From Acarospora socialis (lineage: Eukaryota > Ascomycota > Lecanoromycetes > Acarosporales > Acarosporaceae), in NCBI GenBank assembly GCA_025617375.2, contig JAMYGW020000003.1:496001-560000 (forward strand): a stretch of 64,000 bases of DNA. The letters run 5' to 3'. The notes under the pieces were generated by a model. The model ran no database searches and was not told the DNA's origin. It saw only the letters and a list, made by a program, of their open reading frames with translations. Shown here piece after piece: positions 10,951 through 25,258 of the stretch; within the stretch, counting starts at the first letter, position 1, and the number at the start of each line of letters is the position of its first letter. The position numbers were made by a program, and so were the translations under genes.

Positions 10951-12108
10951 ATATTATCACTTTGATTTATTATAAAGCAGTTACTCAACAATAACTTCAA
11001 AATCAAAACAACTCTTGTGAAGAGCAGAAAGAATCACATGAGTGAAAGAAGTGAAATTAAAAAATTTTTCAATGCAAGAAAAATCTGAGTATCTGAAAAA
11101 GTCTGAAGTCTTTGTGAGTGATTTTACTGAAGATGCTCATGAATTGATTATTGACAAACTTAAAAGTAATGAGAACTTTATATCTCAGATGTCAGATGAT
11201 GAAGAAGAAGAAAAAAAGAATGAACTTGAAGTCTGTGAAATGCAAATTATATTTTGCAAAATCAATGAGCAAGTTCATGAATCTGAAGAAGTTGTTTGTG
11301 AAATTAAATACACTTTGTAAAAGAACAAAGAATCTCTTTATGAGATAGTAAACACTTTTATAAAGACATTGAAATTCAGAAAGTTCTCAGAAAATACTGT
11401 GATCTGTAAATTAAGTTAAAAATTCAGTTCACAAAGTAAAAATATACAAATCTGCAACTCTGCACACAAATTAAATATGATTACTTTGAGTCTGCAGATC
11501 TAAAGATAAATTGTAAAACTAAATGAACTTAGTCTGTAAAGATACTCTTGAATGCAAATCTCTATAAAAGCAGTATCTACAGTTATTATTGCAATTTCTG
11601 TCATCAGATGAATACTGATACAAAGAATATATTAAAGAAGACTCAGTATTCAGAGATGATTCATCATCTACATTACTTCATCATGAATTAATAAAAGACA
11701 TATTGTGAAGAGAAAGAGCTTATGAAAGAATGAGAATTCTTGAAGAAATTTTTGAAGAATTTATTAAAAGATAAAACATATTGAACTCATAATATCTGAA
11801 TAAAGTGATTGTAAATGAGTAAAAGAGATGAGAAGTTGAATGAGAAATATCTTTATTATTATAATAAACTTCAATTTCAGATAGAAAGCAAAGTAAACAA
11901 AATAAACAAGATTTAAATCATGCTCTTCTATTGTGATCTGAACAAACTTATATACAAAAAGATTTGTGAATAATCAGAGCTGTCTAATATTAAAGAGAAT
12001 ATGATAGTTTTTGCAAAGAAATTATAACTCAATTTATTCTTTCATGAACAAAAAAAAGTATCACTCTATCAAAAGAAGTTCAAGTTTTTTCAAAAGATTA
12101 ACAATAAG

Positions 12109-15100
12109 TATTGATGAGTAAAAGAATACTTGTGCTATACTACTGATTAACTGTTTATCTAGTGAAGCATACACTGTTAACTTGACTGTAATTGATGTAA
12201 ATTGTAAAGATTGTTTATTCACATGCTCTATCATGCAGACTATATGAATAATGAGTAATCTCTGATATTAGTTTCAACTAAGACTATGAAAGCAGCTAGA
12301 ACATCATACTTCTTAACACTTTCACTTGATGATACTGCATCTATTGACTTTCATTAAAAGTAAGTCTCAGTTGTTCAACAAAATACTTAAAGATTCATTT
12401 AAATAAAAACTTAATTAGTTTATCAGTCATTATATCTTAACTAAATACAAAATTCACATCAATCTGATTTTGCTTGTGCAGATCATGAATATGATGATAA
12501 ACAATGTTAATGTATTTTAATCACTCATACACATGTGCATTCTTAATCAGAATCAAAACAGTCTGATTGTCTTTCTTAAATTGAAGAAATAAGACTGCTT
12601 AATGAGTTTCATTTTTCTTGATGCTCATATAGTATAAATTGTCTTCAAAATACTTGCTTATATTCATGTTTTGCAGCATCTGTGTAAGTTAGATCTCAGT
12701 TTTTATACATATTGACATAATTATGTATTCAGTCTCTATAATTGAGATAACAACAGACTTTTACTTTTGACTTATTCATAATACTGATTTCTTTTCAAAC
12801 ATGTACACATGTTTCAGAATTAACTTTCAATCTTGTTTGTCTGATGCATAATTAAAGTTAAAATATTCAAACATGATTTGACTTTTACTGAATTCATACA
12901 CAATGTCAAAATTAATAATTAATTTCACATATCACAGCAGTTTCTTAAACACATGTTTATGATGCTCTGCAAAATCATTAAAATACTGATTTAATCAGTT
13001 TAAAGTAAAGATGATGTTTAATTGAATATGAATCATCATGTACATCAGACTTTCAATTGCATGTTGATACTGTCTTTAATCTATTTTTTTGATTAGCTAA
13101 GCTGATGAGATGAAGAGTATTATATTTATTGAGTGAAATTGTTGTGATTTTGTGCTTATTAAATCATATGTGAAGATCTCTCAACATCTTATTTACATAA
13201 TGAGTCTGATCTAGATGTAGAATTCTTCTCTTGTGATTGTGTATAACTTATATATTAAGAATTTTCTGTGTCTTTCTTAAGTTCTTAACTTTGAACATCT
13301 TCACAAAAACTTTTTTGAATCAGAGAACATGTGTTAAATTTACTGAAATCACAATCATATCATTTACATAAAAAAGCAGCATGATTCTTTTGATGCTGTT
13401 GATGAAAAAACATAAATTGATGTTATTTTAATGAAAGTTTAACTTGTGTAGATCAATGACATATTGTTTATGTTAGTTTTGTACAGTTTGCTTCAGATTA
13501 TAAAGATTATGTAATATACATAGTGTATAGTCAGATGTAACTTGAACTTCAGAAGAAACTGTTATATAGATGATTTTTTTAAGAAAGAATTTCATGAAAA
13601 CATTGTTGATGTTTACTTAATAACATTCAAGATTCTCAAGAACAACAATGACAAGAAAGACTCAAAGAGTATTGAATTTAATTATAAATACAAAGATGTT
13701 TTCATAATCAATGTCATATATCTGTAAGAAATCTCTTGTCATAATTTTTATTTTAAATTTGTTCAGAGATTCATCAGTATTCAGCTTAAGTTTGAATATT
13801 TATTTACTGATCACTATGTTTGCATTCTTTAATGACACAATCTTTTTTTATATTTCATTGACTGTCAGAGCTGTCAACTCTGCATGAATAACATTCTTTT
13901 ACATCTTTCTTCAAACTGAGTTTCTTACTGCTTCAGTATAAATGACAGATGTGAAAATGTTAAATTTAATGTTCTCAGTATTTTTCTCATTATCTGCAGT
14001 AAATGTTGTAAATATCAGCATAATTCATGATATCTTAATCATGAGTTCATTGAAGTCTTCATTGTCACTGTTTTGTTTTCTCTTTAAAATCTCAATGCAC
14101 AAGAATGTCTTGACTTTCTCAGTTAAAATATTCAGTGCTTTGCTGACAGAAACTTCAATATGTAAAAACTGTTTGATTTTACTCTGTTTATTTGTCTGTG
14201 ATCTATTTAAGTTAATTGTAATCAATTTATTCATCATATAAATATCTAATGAGAATGTGTCAAAATTATCTGCAATTAACTTAAACTTTTCTTTGTTGTC
14301 TAAACTCATAAATCTGAATCTGTGAATCTGCTCAGAGATAATAGACAGAATTGTAGATGTTGTAAGATCTGTGATGACTATATTCTTTTATAATTATTTA
14401 ACTGACTTTTGTTCAGACAGAATGTTCAGCATTTATCTTTGCAGTTTAAGATCAATACTGTTTTTCTTTTCATTCTTGACAAACTTTACAGTATAATTTT
14501 TAATGATTCACTTAAGATCTGAAACTCAAAGCAGATATTGCTTTGTGATTTTATCTGCATAATTCATGAAAACTTTTACTTATTCTTAATTTATAAACTT
14601 ATTCTGTCTGCTCTTCAGCAACAACTTGAGATCAATATAGAAGTAATATTTGTAATTTCAGACACAAATGTAATTAATGAACAGCTGCACATCAGTAAAG
14701 ATCTTCTTCAAAATTATTTGTCTGTCATTGATCAAGAAATCAGTTGCTGTTCAGTTGTAAAAATAAATATTTGTTTACACTGTCTTCATTTAAAACTTTA
14801 TTGAAAGTTCTGTCTTCTTGATCATGATGTGCACTGAATTCTCAGTAATATGAATAACTTTTTCAACAATATTATTCTGAGTAAACATGTAAAACACAAT
14901 ATACTGCAGTGTAATGTCAAAGAATCTGCATCAGTTATTCAAAATTAATTTTAATTCTGTGACATTGTCACTCTATACAGCAAGCACTCTTACATTATCT
15001 GAAACTTAATCTTTAATCATTATTCTTGCAGTTTCTGTGAAACATTATCACATTATTTCAGCAATATTATTTATATCTTTCAAGAATAATTGTTCACAAT

Positions 15101-18022
15101 CTTCAGAAAGTACTAATATTTGATAAATGATAAAGATAAGAAATTACATATATCAATGAAAATTAAAACAAGAATGTTGATCTTTCTCTTATTCACATTG
15201 TGTTTTTGTTGATTGACAAACTTAATGAGAGCACAAATTTCACAGACATTTTTCTTGTTTTCAGCAATGAGAATTGACTTCTTAAGAATCATAACTTTGT
15301 AAAGATCATGAAGTTTTGCAGAATTAAGATGAGCAAATTGTTGATGTTATAACTTGTAAATCTTAATCTTCTCACTTAAAAATGAAGTATCAGCAGAAAA
15401 TGAAGTGTTAACAGAACTTAATGAATTAATTTGTATCTGAAAGTTTACATTCAGTATTATAACTGAAAGAGTCATTTCTGAATTAAATAATACATGTATA
15501 ACAGATAACAGAGTGAACTCATTCAGTTTTTTTGCAATGTATTTGACTATATAGACACTGTTCTGCTCAGATGCTTCTATCATAATATTGTTATGTTTAT
15601 TTCACATGTAAAAACTGTGCTGATCAAAGCTTTTCTGCAATTTCATTTCACATATTCACTTTTTCAACAAAAGATTGACTTCTAGTTCAGATACATAGAG
15701 TGTTGAACTCAGATTCACAAAATTTCTGAATTCATTCTGTATGACTGCAACTTCACAGTAGTGTAAATATAAGTGTTTTTTTTTTAACTTTGATTTGTCA
15801 GCACTGTATGCATATTAAGAAATCACTGAAGAGTTAACATTGATTAATTATGTATATGAAGTATTCAAAGTTCACAATTCACTCAAAACTGAATATCTTA
15901 CTGACAGCTTTCTTAAACAGAGTAACAATCTCATTGTCTTTCTCTGCATCAGACTCAGATGAGAATAAATCACTGTTTTTCTCAGTTTCAGCATTGAAAA
16001 TTCTATGCTTTCTGTTCTTGTGCTTGAACTTTATTTTGTTTTTATGATGTGAGTTGTTTACAAACAACTTGTCTAACTTTCTGACTGATTTAATCATGAT
16101 TAAGACAAATAAAATTCTTAACTTAACATTCTTGCAAGCAGCAGAAAAATATTCACAGTCTTAAATGCAATGAAAGTCACAACAAAGAAGACATTTAACT
16201 GATTTATGCTGAGAAAAATGATCATTGTCAGAACTTAACAATCTTCAATAATAATATTTCACATAATGCTGATGTAAGTGTATTAAATCTTTCTCTTTGT
16301 ATTGATCTGCACACAAGACAGTTTCAATAATTTTTAATTGTGTCTTTTTCTCTTGAAGCTTCTGCAGATTTCTTTTAATGTTTGAACTGTCTTGAGTATT
16401 AATTGCATCACAGATCACTGTATAATTCTCAGATAATATTTGAAGAAGTGTCTGAAATTGTTGCTCAAACTTAAATAAATTAATCATATCAAACTGAGTG
16501 ATTACAATCTTTCTGTCAAGTTTGCTGAGATGTGTTCATACTTCATTAATAAATACATTTGTCAACATTTTATATTCAATAAACTTTGTTAAATATTGTT
16601 TTTCAATGATCTGCAGCTTCTTTCTGTATTTGAACTTCAAGATATTTCAAGTATTTTTTGCATTAATTTTATCTGCAATATATTTCTGATTATCTACACT
16701 GATATAGATAATGAATTAGTATAAAGTCTTTGCATTAGACTTCTGACTTTTAAAGTTAAAATTGCTGAGTAAAAAGAAGAAATCATTAACAAAAATATTG
16801 ATTACTGAGATCTCAACAGTGTATTATAGATCTTCATTTATCAGCTATTTTCTCATGAAAGTAAATCATTGATTGCAGTTCTTGCAACTGAGAATTGAGA
16901 TGAGTTATCACTTCATGAAAAAGTTATTGAAATTCATGATGTAGCTTTTGATAATGATCAACACATAATATAAGAAATAAATAAAATGAAGTATTAAGAT
17001 GTACAGAAAAAGATAATGTAAATAAGAGAAAGAAGAAGTGTGTGTATTTATTTGCTCAATCATTGAGTACTGTATTAAGTTGTCAGTAAGTTTCATTTTG
17101 CTTAATCTTAGTGTTCTGTATCAAGTGTCAAGTATGTTATTTTGCTTAATCTTTGAGTTTTATATTGATGATCAAAAGTGCTTGTTTTGATTTCATATTA
17201 AGCTGTTAAAAGTGTCATCTTGCTCAATCTTAAAGCTCTGTATCAATGATCAGTAATGCTTGTTTTGCTCAATCTTTGAGTTCTCATATCAAACTATCAA
17301 GACACTAAAACAGTATGCACTTTCTCTGAAAAGCTTCTTGCTAACTTGAGCTCATAATTTATTGAATTTATTGAAAGATAAAAAGAATACTTGTACTATA
17401 CTACTGACTAACTGCTTAATGTAACTGTCAGTTATTTAAGTCAGTCACTTAAGTGAGTCATCAAAAAAACATGTAAAAACCACAAATTTTTGAAATGCTA
17501 TAACTTCACAACATCTATATGAAATCTAGAGATTTAATCTGTAAAATGATTATAGATATCATGTATATATATAATACTCACTTCTTGAATCATTACTTTT
17601 TCTATAAAGTAAGTTGATGATACAGAGCAGTGTAATTTACAGTATTTTATGAAATATTCATATTTAATTCTATCTAATAGATATTAAATTTCTAACTGTT
17701 GTTTATATGAAAATTTATATTAGTTTCTATCATACAATCAAATTCCAGATATTTTGAAGTTAGTATTATGAAGTTGTTGAATTTTGAAATAGTTGTAATT
17801 TGTATGAGATTTTGAGATGACTCACTTAGGTGACTGACTCAAATAACTGGCAGTTACATTATTTAGTGAAACATACATCATTGACTTAATCATGATCAAT
17901 GTGAATTGTAGAAATTGTCTATTCACATACTCTGTTATGCAAACTATATGAATAATGAGCAATCTTTGATGCTAGTTTCAACTAAGACTATGAAAGCAGC
18001 TAAAACACTGCACTTCTTAACA
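12109..18022 (-). mobile_element. Copia 1: Ty1/copia LTR retrotransposon in reverse orientation (fossil)
   Basis: LTRs of about 210 bp lie at 12109-12318 (3') and 17369-18022 (5', enlarged by a miniature element). Coding similarity runs on the minus strand: gag-like frames around 16.5-15.9 kb, protease and integrase around 15.6-14.5 kb, reverse transcriptase around 14.2-13.0 kb and RNase H around 12.6-12.4 kb. It is the same family as Copia 2 and lies inverted to it. It sits inside Gypsy A. I could not find a matching target duplication. Heavily decayed, with many breaks. Confidence 0.85.
17419..17859. mobile_element. Miniature inverted-repeat element, TA target duplication (copy 2), inside the Copia 1 LTR
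   Basis: A 441-bp element with ends ATGTAACTG and CAGTTACAT and inverted repeats of about 43 bp, flanked by TA at 17417-17418 and 17860-17861. Deleting it restores an LTR matching the three other Copia LTRs, which lack it and read CTGTYTATCTAGTG at the site. Same family as 9533-9963. It has no coding capacity. Confidence 0.85.
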
Positions 18023-21000
18023 CTTTCAGTGAATTCTCACTTGAAGAAAAAATGTGAAAAACTCTGTGAAGTCAGAGAATAGTGATGAACTAAATCTCAA
18101 AGTTCTCATGAAGAAGTTAAAATTCAGAAATTTAAGTCAGATATATTAAGTCTGCATAGAGCATGCAAAGAATCAGAATAATGTGACTCAAGTGAAAATT
18201 TCAGAGCTGTACTGTGATTTTGTAAAGATATTTTTAAAAAGCAAAACTAATAACTTGTCTCTGCACTGCAAGCAGAATTATGTTATTGATTTAATTAATG
18301 AATGAACTTCACTTTTTAATTCTATCTATAATTTCTCAGAAAAGAAGTTCATAGAGCTTTAAAGATATCTGAATGAAAATTTAAAAAATAATTTTATTCA
18401 GTTTTTACAGTCTTCTGTGAAAGTATCAGTGCTATTTGCACTTAAGTTTGATGATAAACTGTAATTATGTGTTGATTACTGCAAACTCAATGCAGTTATT
18501 GTGAAAAATCATTATCTTTTATTTTTAATTGAGAAAATTATGAATCACATAAATGAGATCAAGATCTTCATGAAGATTGATATAAAGAATGTTTACTACT
18601 GAATTTACATCTATAAAGATGACAAATGAAAGACAGTTTTCTGCACTTAATATGAGCTGTATAAGTACTTAATGATGTTCTTTGAATTAATCAATGCATC
18701 AACAATCTTTCAGTCATACATTCACAAGATACTTCACAAGTATTTAAATATCTGTGTGATAATATTTCTGAACAACATTCTGATTTATTTTAAGAATAAA
18801 AATAAATATAAATAACATGTTCACATCATTCTAAAAGCACTCTTAGAAGTAGAACTGTATGTGAAGCTCAGTAAGTGTCAGTTTTCTGTAAAAAGAGTAT
18901 TTTTTGTGAAATTTATCATTATAAACAAAGAAGTAAAGATAAAAAAAGATTACATTGTTATGATTTTTAACTGATCAGAGTCAGAAAGTATTTTTGAAAT
19001 TTAAAGCTTTATAGACTTTGTGAACTTCTATAATAAATTTATAGATAAATTTTTTTATATTGCTACAGAACTTATAAATATGCTGAAAGATAGTGAAGAC
19101 ATTTTGAAGAAAAAGCTGATCTTATGAATATCAGAATTTCTGATCTTGAAAACTGCATATTTTTTTTATAAACTAATTAAAATCTTTACAACAGCATCTT
19201 TTCTGAGACACTTTAACTCAGAAAAAAAGATTTAAGTAAAGACAGATGTCTCAGAATTTGTTATATTTGACATTTTAATGTAAAGATATAATGACTGAAG
19301 ATCAGTTGCATACTACTTGTGAAAAATAATATTTACAAAGAGAAACTATAAAACTGATGATGAGAAGCTGCTTATTATAGTTAAAAGTGTTTGTCACTAA
19401 CAACATTATCTCAAAGAAACAAAACACACAGTTAAGATTTTTACAGATCATGATAATCTGTGTTAGATAATGAAATCATTTATAAGTTATTGTGAAGACA
19501 TGTAAAATGAACTCTGCAACTATCAGCATATGATTTTTGTATGATGTATTGTAAAAAAATTATGAATTTTATGAACAGATCATCTCAGAAAATTAATTAC
19601 TGATGAGAGATTGAAGTAAAGAATGCTATTATGAAGCATTACTCAATATTAAAAGAAATTCTGTTCTCAACAGCAATAATTGCTGCAGAGAATGAACAGA
19701 ATGCAAGTGTAAGTCATGAAGTGCATATTTGAGTTTATATGCAAGTTAGACAGCTGCTAAATGCAGACTGCATAAGTCAAAAAAATAAAGATCATAAACA
19801 GCAAGCTTGTGAAGCTGCTGCAGAGAAAATTACATATGAAAATGTGAGTAAGATTCTTTTAAAGAGTTTATCAAAGTATTTCTGAATAAATTTTTTCACA
19901 AACAAGATAATTCAGAATCTGAAGACTGTTGAGATACTGAGAAAAGAAAGTTGATATTTTAACTGAACACAGATAAAAGATCTTCTCTATGTCAATGATG
20001 TGATGTATATTCTGCACATGAAAGTTTTGTGCAATAAAATATTACAAAAACATCATAATAACTTTCTTGCAGAACATCTGATCACAAATTAAATCTATAT
20101 GTAAGTTTATAAGAAGTACTGATGATCAGAGATGAAAAAATCAATTGAAAACTATTGTTTATTCTGTTTCATATGTCTAGAAGTATGAATGATTTGCAGA
20201 AAGTTTGTGAGACAGTTACAGCTTTTGAAATACTTTATATAACTTTGAAATATAATTACAATGAACTTCATTACAGATCTGTCAGAGAGCAGAGTCTATA
20301 AAGATATTTATAATGTGATTTTGAATGTAATTGACAAATTCTTAAAGATGTATCACTATATTTCATGTTGAAAAAACATGATCACAGAAGATCTTGCAGA
20401 AATCTTTATATAAAAAATAGTTTGTTTATACAGAGTCTTAACAATCATAGTGTCAGATCAGAAGTCACTGTTTATCTTGCAGTTCTGAGTCAATGTGATG
20501 TATGTTTTAAAGATTAAGTGATAACTAAACACTGTCTTTCATTCACAGACTAATAAACAAACAGAGTGTCAGAATAGTGTTCTTGAACAATATTTGTGAA
20601 ATTATGTTAACTATAAGCAAGATGACTGAGCATCATTACTGCTCTTAGTAAAGTTTGTATATAATGTGAACAAGCATTTTGTGATTCAAAAGACATCTTT
20701 TGAAATGATCTACAGATATCACTCAAGATTTAACTTATTAACAATGAATAAGATGATCAAATATACTGCAAAGCAAGAAAGCTCTATGAAAGCTGAAAAT
20801 CTAATGAACTGATTTCACACAAATCACAAAAAAACTCAAAAATCTCTCATAAGAATTCAAGAGTATCAGAAGAAGTATTACAATAAAAAATGAAAAAACA
20901 TTATATTTGTGTTGAAACAGAAAGTCTGACTATGTATTAAGAATATATTCATAGAGAAATTCTTGTAAAAACTAAGCTGACTACACTATAAGCTTTATAG

Positions 21001-21174
21001 AATTCTTGAACAGATAAAAAATCAAGTTTATAAGTTAGAGCTATTGAAGACTCTAAATATTCATAATATCTTTTATATCAGTTTACTTTGAGTTCATAGA
21101 TCTCACAAAGACAACAAATTTTCAGAATCTGAATCTTTATGTTTAATGATAGATCTGAATATACATCAACAAGA

Positions 21175-21779
21175 TTGTAAAGTAGCTCAGAGCTGGCTCT
21201 GAGCTGAATTTTACTCACTTTTACTTAAAAAACTGTGTTTAGCTAGTTGAGCTCATGTACTAGCTCTGAAGTGCTTTGAGCTAGCTCTGAGCTACATATA
21301 AAATGTGTATAAAAGTGAATAATATTCATAAATAAAATCATAAAAAATTGCTTAATAATCAGTTTATATTTAGAAACTTTCTTGACTTTAGATAAATTTA
21401 ATAACTATAAGTGTGTGTAGTACTAGTAATAAAAATATATTAAATACTAGTGTATTTTGTCTGAATTTTTCAAAAACAAAATTATAAATGCACTAGTGTT
21501 GATGACTCATTAATTAGAGCATTAGTGTTGTTTTTACACTAAGCAATTAAGCTTAAAGCTTAGTGTATAGTTTAATTCTAATTTTAGTAATTTGTAATAT
21601 ATGATGTAAAATATAATATAAATGAAATATATAATTTATAAACTTACTAAGCAGCTCAGAGTCAGCTCAAAGCACTCAAAGCAAGTATACACAGCTAAAA
21701 TCTAGCTCTGAGCTGACTCTGAGCTGCTTTTTTACTTTTTTCTAAGTCAAAATAGCTGAGCTGTCTTTCAACTTGCCAA
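21175..21779. mobile_element. GAGCT-rich inverted-repeat element inside Gypsy A
   Basis: About 605 bp with imperfect inverted ends containing repeated AGCTCAGAGC and GCTCTGAGCTG words (21184-21216 and 21704-21727) and outer ends ATTGTAAAG and CTTGCCAAT. It interrupts the Gypsy A polyprotein region just after the IHNVFHVSLL-like segment. It keeps a few GG/CC pairs that its surroundings lack. No protein is visible and no clear target duplication; exact ends are uncertain by a few bases. Confidence 0.6.
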
Positions 21780-23580
21780 TGTACATAAATATGAGATCTT
21801 TGTTATTTTGAACTCATGAGTTCAAACAATTCTCAATGAACAGTCAATACTGCAATATCAAATTATATAAAAAGAATACACAGACTCTATCTGAAAATCT
21901 GAAGTTAATGTGAAGAATGTTTAAAGATTAATTAACAAGTTTCATAAGAAAAACTCTGACAAACTTAAATCAACATCTGCAAAACTTACAGAAACTAAAG
22001 TCTGACTTGATTTCATCTTGCATCTGCATGCAAAACTACTTGTTATTTACACTGTGTAGAAGTGCAGACTCTTGTGAGTGTTCTTTACTCAAAGCAATTT
22101 AAATGATGTATCAATAAAATTCTCAAAAAGTCAAAATACTGATCAAAAGAACTCAGCAGAGTTTAACAAGATAGATTTGTGATGAGAGTTTAACAAAACT
22201 GTTGAAGATAACTGAGCTCAGTAAAGCTTAAACTGAAATTCTGTGAAGATACAGAAAAAACTGTAAATAATAATGTTAAAATATCAATATTTATAACAAT
22301 ATTAAAAATAGAAATCATCTACAGAAGCTGAAAGAAGAAGTTGACACATAATGAGTTGAAAAGTGAAAAGAAAATTTATTTTCTTTGATCAAAGAGAATG
22401 TGAGCAACATATTTTCTTCAGTCATAAAGAAAAAAAAGAATGCTATCAATCAGTATCATAATTATATCTGTATAAAAAGAACTTACTGAAGAAAGAGAAA
22501 AAACTGATCATCATAATAATGAGAAATATCTATTCTGTTCTTTTTATCATGATCTGCTGAACTTTCTTCATATATATAAGTATTTGTGAAGTTTTTTCAC
22601 TCTCATGAAGTCTCAAAAACTCATTTACATAACTCAAAACAATTTATACAATCACATACAAAAGCAGCAGTGTATCAAGAGACAACACAGAAAACAGTGA
22701 TGATGATGAAGATAACAGTAATAATGATATTGCAGCACTCAGAATAACAATTGCAACAATTATAAGTTATTAATCTTAAACACAACAGATCAGAAAGAAT
22801 CACATATCATTTTAATTTTCATTTAAATCATCAAAAAATCTGTATGTTCACTCAGAGATCTACAAGCATTCTGTGCACTTATTAGCTTTTGTAATATAAC
22901 ATTTATAGAAGTAAACAATGATTTTTGAGTTACTTTGAGCTTCAGTGCACAGCAAACACATTAATATCTAAGTATTTTTCTGTTTCATCATCAGAATGAA
23001 CTGCTGATATGTTTTATGATGATTTAAGAGTTCAATAACTCACAACACTTTGCAGTATTGTCAAAACAGCAAAGTCAGAAGCTCTGTCTTCTGAATAGTT
23101 AAGTTTTGTTGAAGAAAATAACTGTTGATGATAATGAAGATCAAAAAATGTGTTGAATTGATGATAAACTCACTGTAAACTTCAAAATGATAACTTGAAG
23201 AAGAAGCAGTCATTATTTAGTTATTTATAAAACACTCACATGTTAGTCAACAGCTCATTACACATGTTCAAAATGAATGTCTGACATGCAGTAAGATGAA
23301 TGATGTTATTTCACAACTATTCATTAACTATATTCAGCTTAATTTTGTGTGTGCAAATGATGCAGTACAGAAAAAAGATTGAGAAAACACATATTTTGTA
23401 TGTGAAAAAATCAAAATCACTCACTTTTGATACATTTTCACATTCTGCTCAGAGATTCTTATTTAACTGTGAGTGAAAAGATTTGATGAAAATTTCATCA
23501 CAATTATAATGATGAAGTTATTCAACTGCAAGCAAAAAGTCTTGACATTTCATCATAAATAAATCACTCACTTATCTTAT

Positions 23581-24330
23581 GACAGTCAAATAAGTTTGCA
23601 AGACATTAAAAATGTTTATGACAACTAAGTAAACTTGCAAGATATCAGAAATGTTCATGACAGCTGAGTAAGTTTGTGAAACATCAGAAATGTTTATGAC
23701 AGCTGAGTAAACTTGTAAAATATCAAAGATGTTTGCAACAGCTGAATAAGTTTGTGAGATATCAGAAACATTTGTGACAGCTAAGTAAGTTTGTGAAATA
23801 TTAAAAACATTTACAATAACTGAGTAAGTTTATGAGATATCAAAAACATTCACAACAGCTGAGTAAGCTCACAGAACATCAGAAATGATCATAAAACACT
23901 GAAGAAAATCTGTGAAATATCAGAAATAATCATAAAATACTGAAGAAAACTCACAGAATATCAGAAATAATCATGAAATACTGAAGAAGATTTGTAAAAC
24001 ATCAGAAATAATTATAAAACACTGAAGAAGATCTGTAAAACATCAAAAATAATTATAAGACACTGAAGAAGATCTGTGAGATATTAGAAATGACTGTGAG
24101 ATACTGAAGAAAATCTGTGAAATATTATGAATGATTACTAAACACTGAAGCAAGTTCACAGAGTATTGAGAAAGATTTGCAAAATATTGTAAATGATTGT
24201 GAAACATTGAGAACTATTCATATAAGATCAAAGATCTGCAAAACATAGTGTTCATAAGACACTGAAAAATGTTCACAAAACATTGAGATAAGTTTGTAAA
24301 GCATTAATACAAGCTTGCAGAACACTGAGA
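23581..24330. repeat. Tandem array of about 39-41-bp units in the Gypsy A 3' region
   Basis: Roughly eight degenerate units built on GACAGCTGAGTAAGTTTGTG run to about 23880, followed by about eight units built on CTGTGAAATATCAGAAATAAT and ACACTGAAGAA. The two unit types share the ATCAGAAAT core, so they probably derive from one ancestor. Unit differences are mostly C/T and G/A. The array lies between the polyprotein and the 3' LTR. Confidence 0.75.
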
Positions 24331-24518
24331 TTAAATTATGAAGTATTAATTAAGTTAAAATGAGCTGAAAAACTGTCTCAATACTCTTTTTTTTCACAGA
24401 ATTTTGAGTATTGAAGAAGTCTTACTCACTGTTTTTTTTCTCATTAAGAAGTTTTTTCAACAGAGAGTCAGCTGAAGATAAGTGTCATGAGAATGTGATA
24501 TATAAGAGAGAAAATAAC

Positions 24519-24712
24519 TGTAAGTTCACTTTAATTTGTGAAGAGTTAGAACTTTCTTGTGAGATTTTGTGTAATTAGTATGCTTAGTAAGTTAGTTTTT
24601 GCAAAGAAATAAAAGTACACACTTTTTCTTTTGCAAAGACTAGCAACAATTCTATCTATGCATCTCAACTCTTAAAGTTCATTATCATGTAACTGTCAAG
24701 ATCAGTCTCACA
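24519..24712 (+). repeat. 3' LTR of Gypsy A
   Basis: 194 bp, matching 10757-10950, followed by GAAAG at 24713-24717 as the right target duplication. Confidence 0.85.
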
Positions 24713-24982
24713 GAAAGAAATTACATTTTACTTTATTCAGTGATTTAAGATTATTGATGTTGATTGTCAACATTAAATTGATGTAAATAATAATTCAGAT
24801 TGTTACTGAGAAAATGAGAAGAAAATAAAAATTGAGAAAGTACTGAGAACAGTGAAAAATACAGATCATTATATAACTACAGAATATGTTATTTTTCTGA
24901 TATTGATGACAGAAGCAGATTTGTGACTGTAAATTGATTATGTGAATTTAATTATTTAACTGAATCACATAATCTTCAAAAT

Positions 24983-25192
24983 TGTTGAGAAGTACAGTGT
25001 TCTAGCTGCTTTCATAGTCTTAGTTGAGACTAATATCAAAGATTGCTCATTATTCATATAGTCTGCATGACAGAGCATGTGAATAGATAATTTTTACAAC
25101 TTATGTTGATCACAGTCAAGTCAATGATGTATGTTTCACTAGATAGACAGTTAGTCAACAGTATAGCATGAGTATTCTTTTATTTTTCAATA
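24983..25192 (+). repeat. 5' LTR of Copia 2
   Basis: 210 bp. The left flank AAAAT equals the right flank of the 3' LTR. The terminal inverted motif TGTTGAGA / TCTCAAYA is shared with the other copies. Confidence 0.85.
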
Positions 25193-25258
25193 AATTATGA
25201 GCTCAAATTGACAAGAAGCTTCTCAGAGAAAGTGCATACTGTTTTAGTGTCTTGACAG

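Larger units (their letters stand above)
10757..24712 (+). mobile_element. Gypsy A: Ty3/gypsy LTR retrotransposon (fossil)
   Basis: Two 194-bp LTRs (10757-10950 and 24519-24712), both starting TGTAAG and ending CTCACA, are flanked by AAAAG and GAAAG as a decayed 5-bp duplication. A gag-like acidic frame lies near 11.04-11.32 kb. Reverse transcriptase similarity is at about 18.4-19.0 kb, and integrase with the trailing polyprotein runs to about 21.15 kb, all on the plus strand. It is interrupted by Copia 1 (12109-18022) between gag and pol and by a GAGCT-rich inverted-repeat element (21175-21779). A tandem array fills its 3' region. It is broken at a great many places and clearly old. RIP prevents a clock estimate; nesting makes it younger than the DNA transposon around it and older than Copia 1. 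Confidence 0.85.

Noticed and set aside
12104-18027. A 5-bp target duplication for Copia 1
   Set aside because: The flanks ATAAG and CTTTC do not match in either orientation, so none is claimed. The copy may have recombined or its ends may be shifted.
23581-24330. CRISPR-like repeat array
   Set aside because: Units are contiguous and degenerate with no unique spacers, in a eukaryotic retrotransposon.
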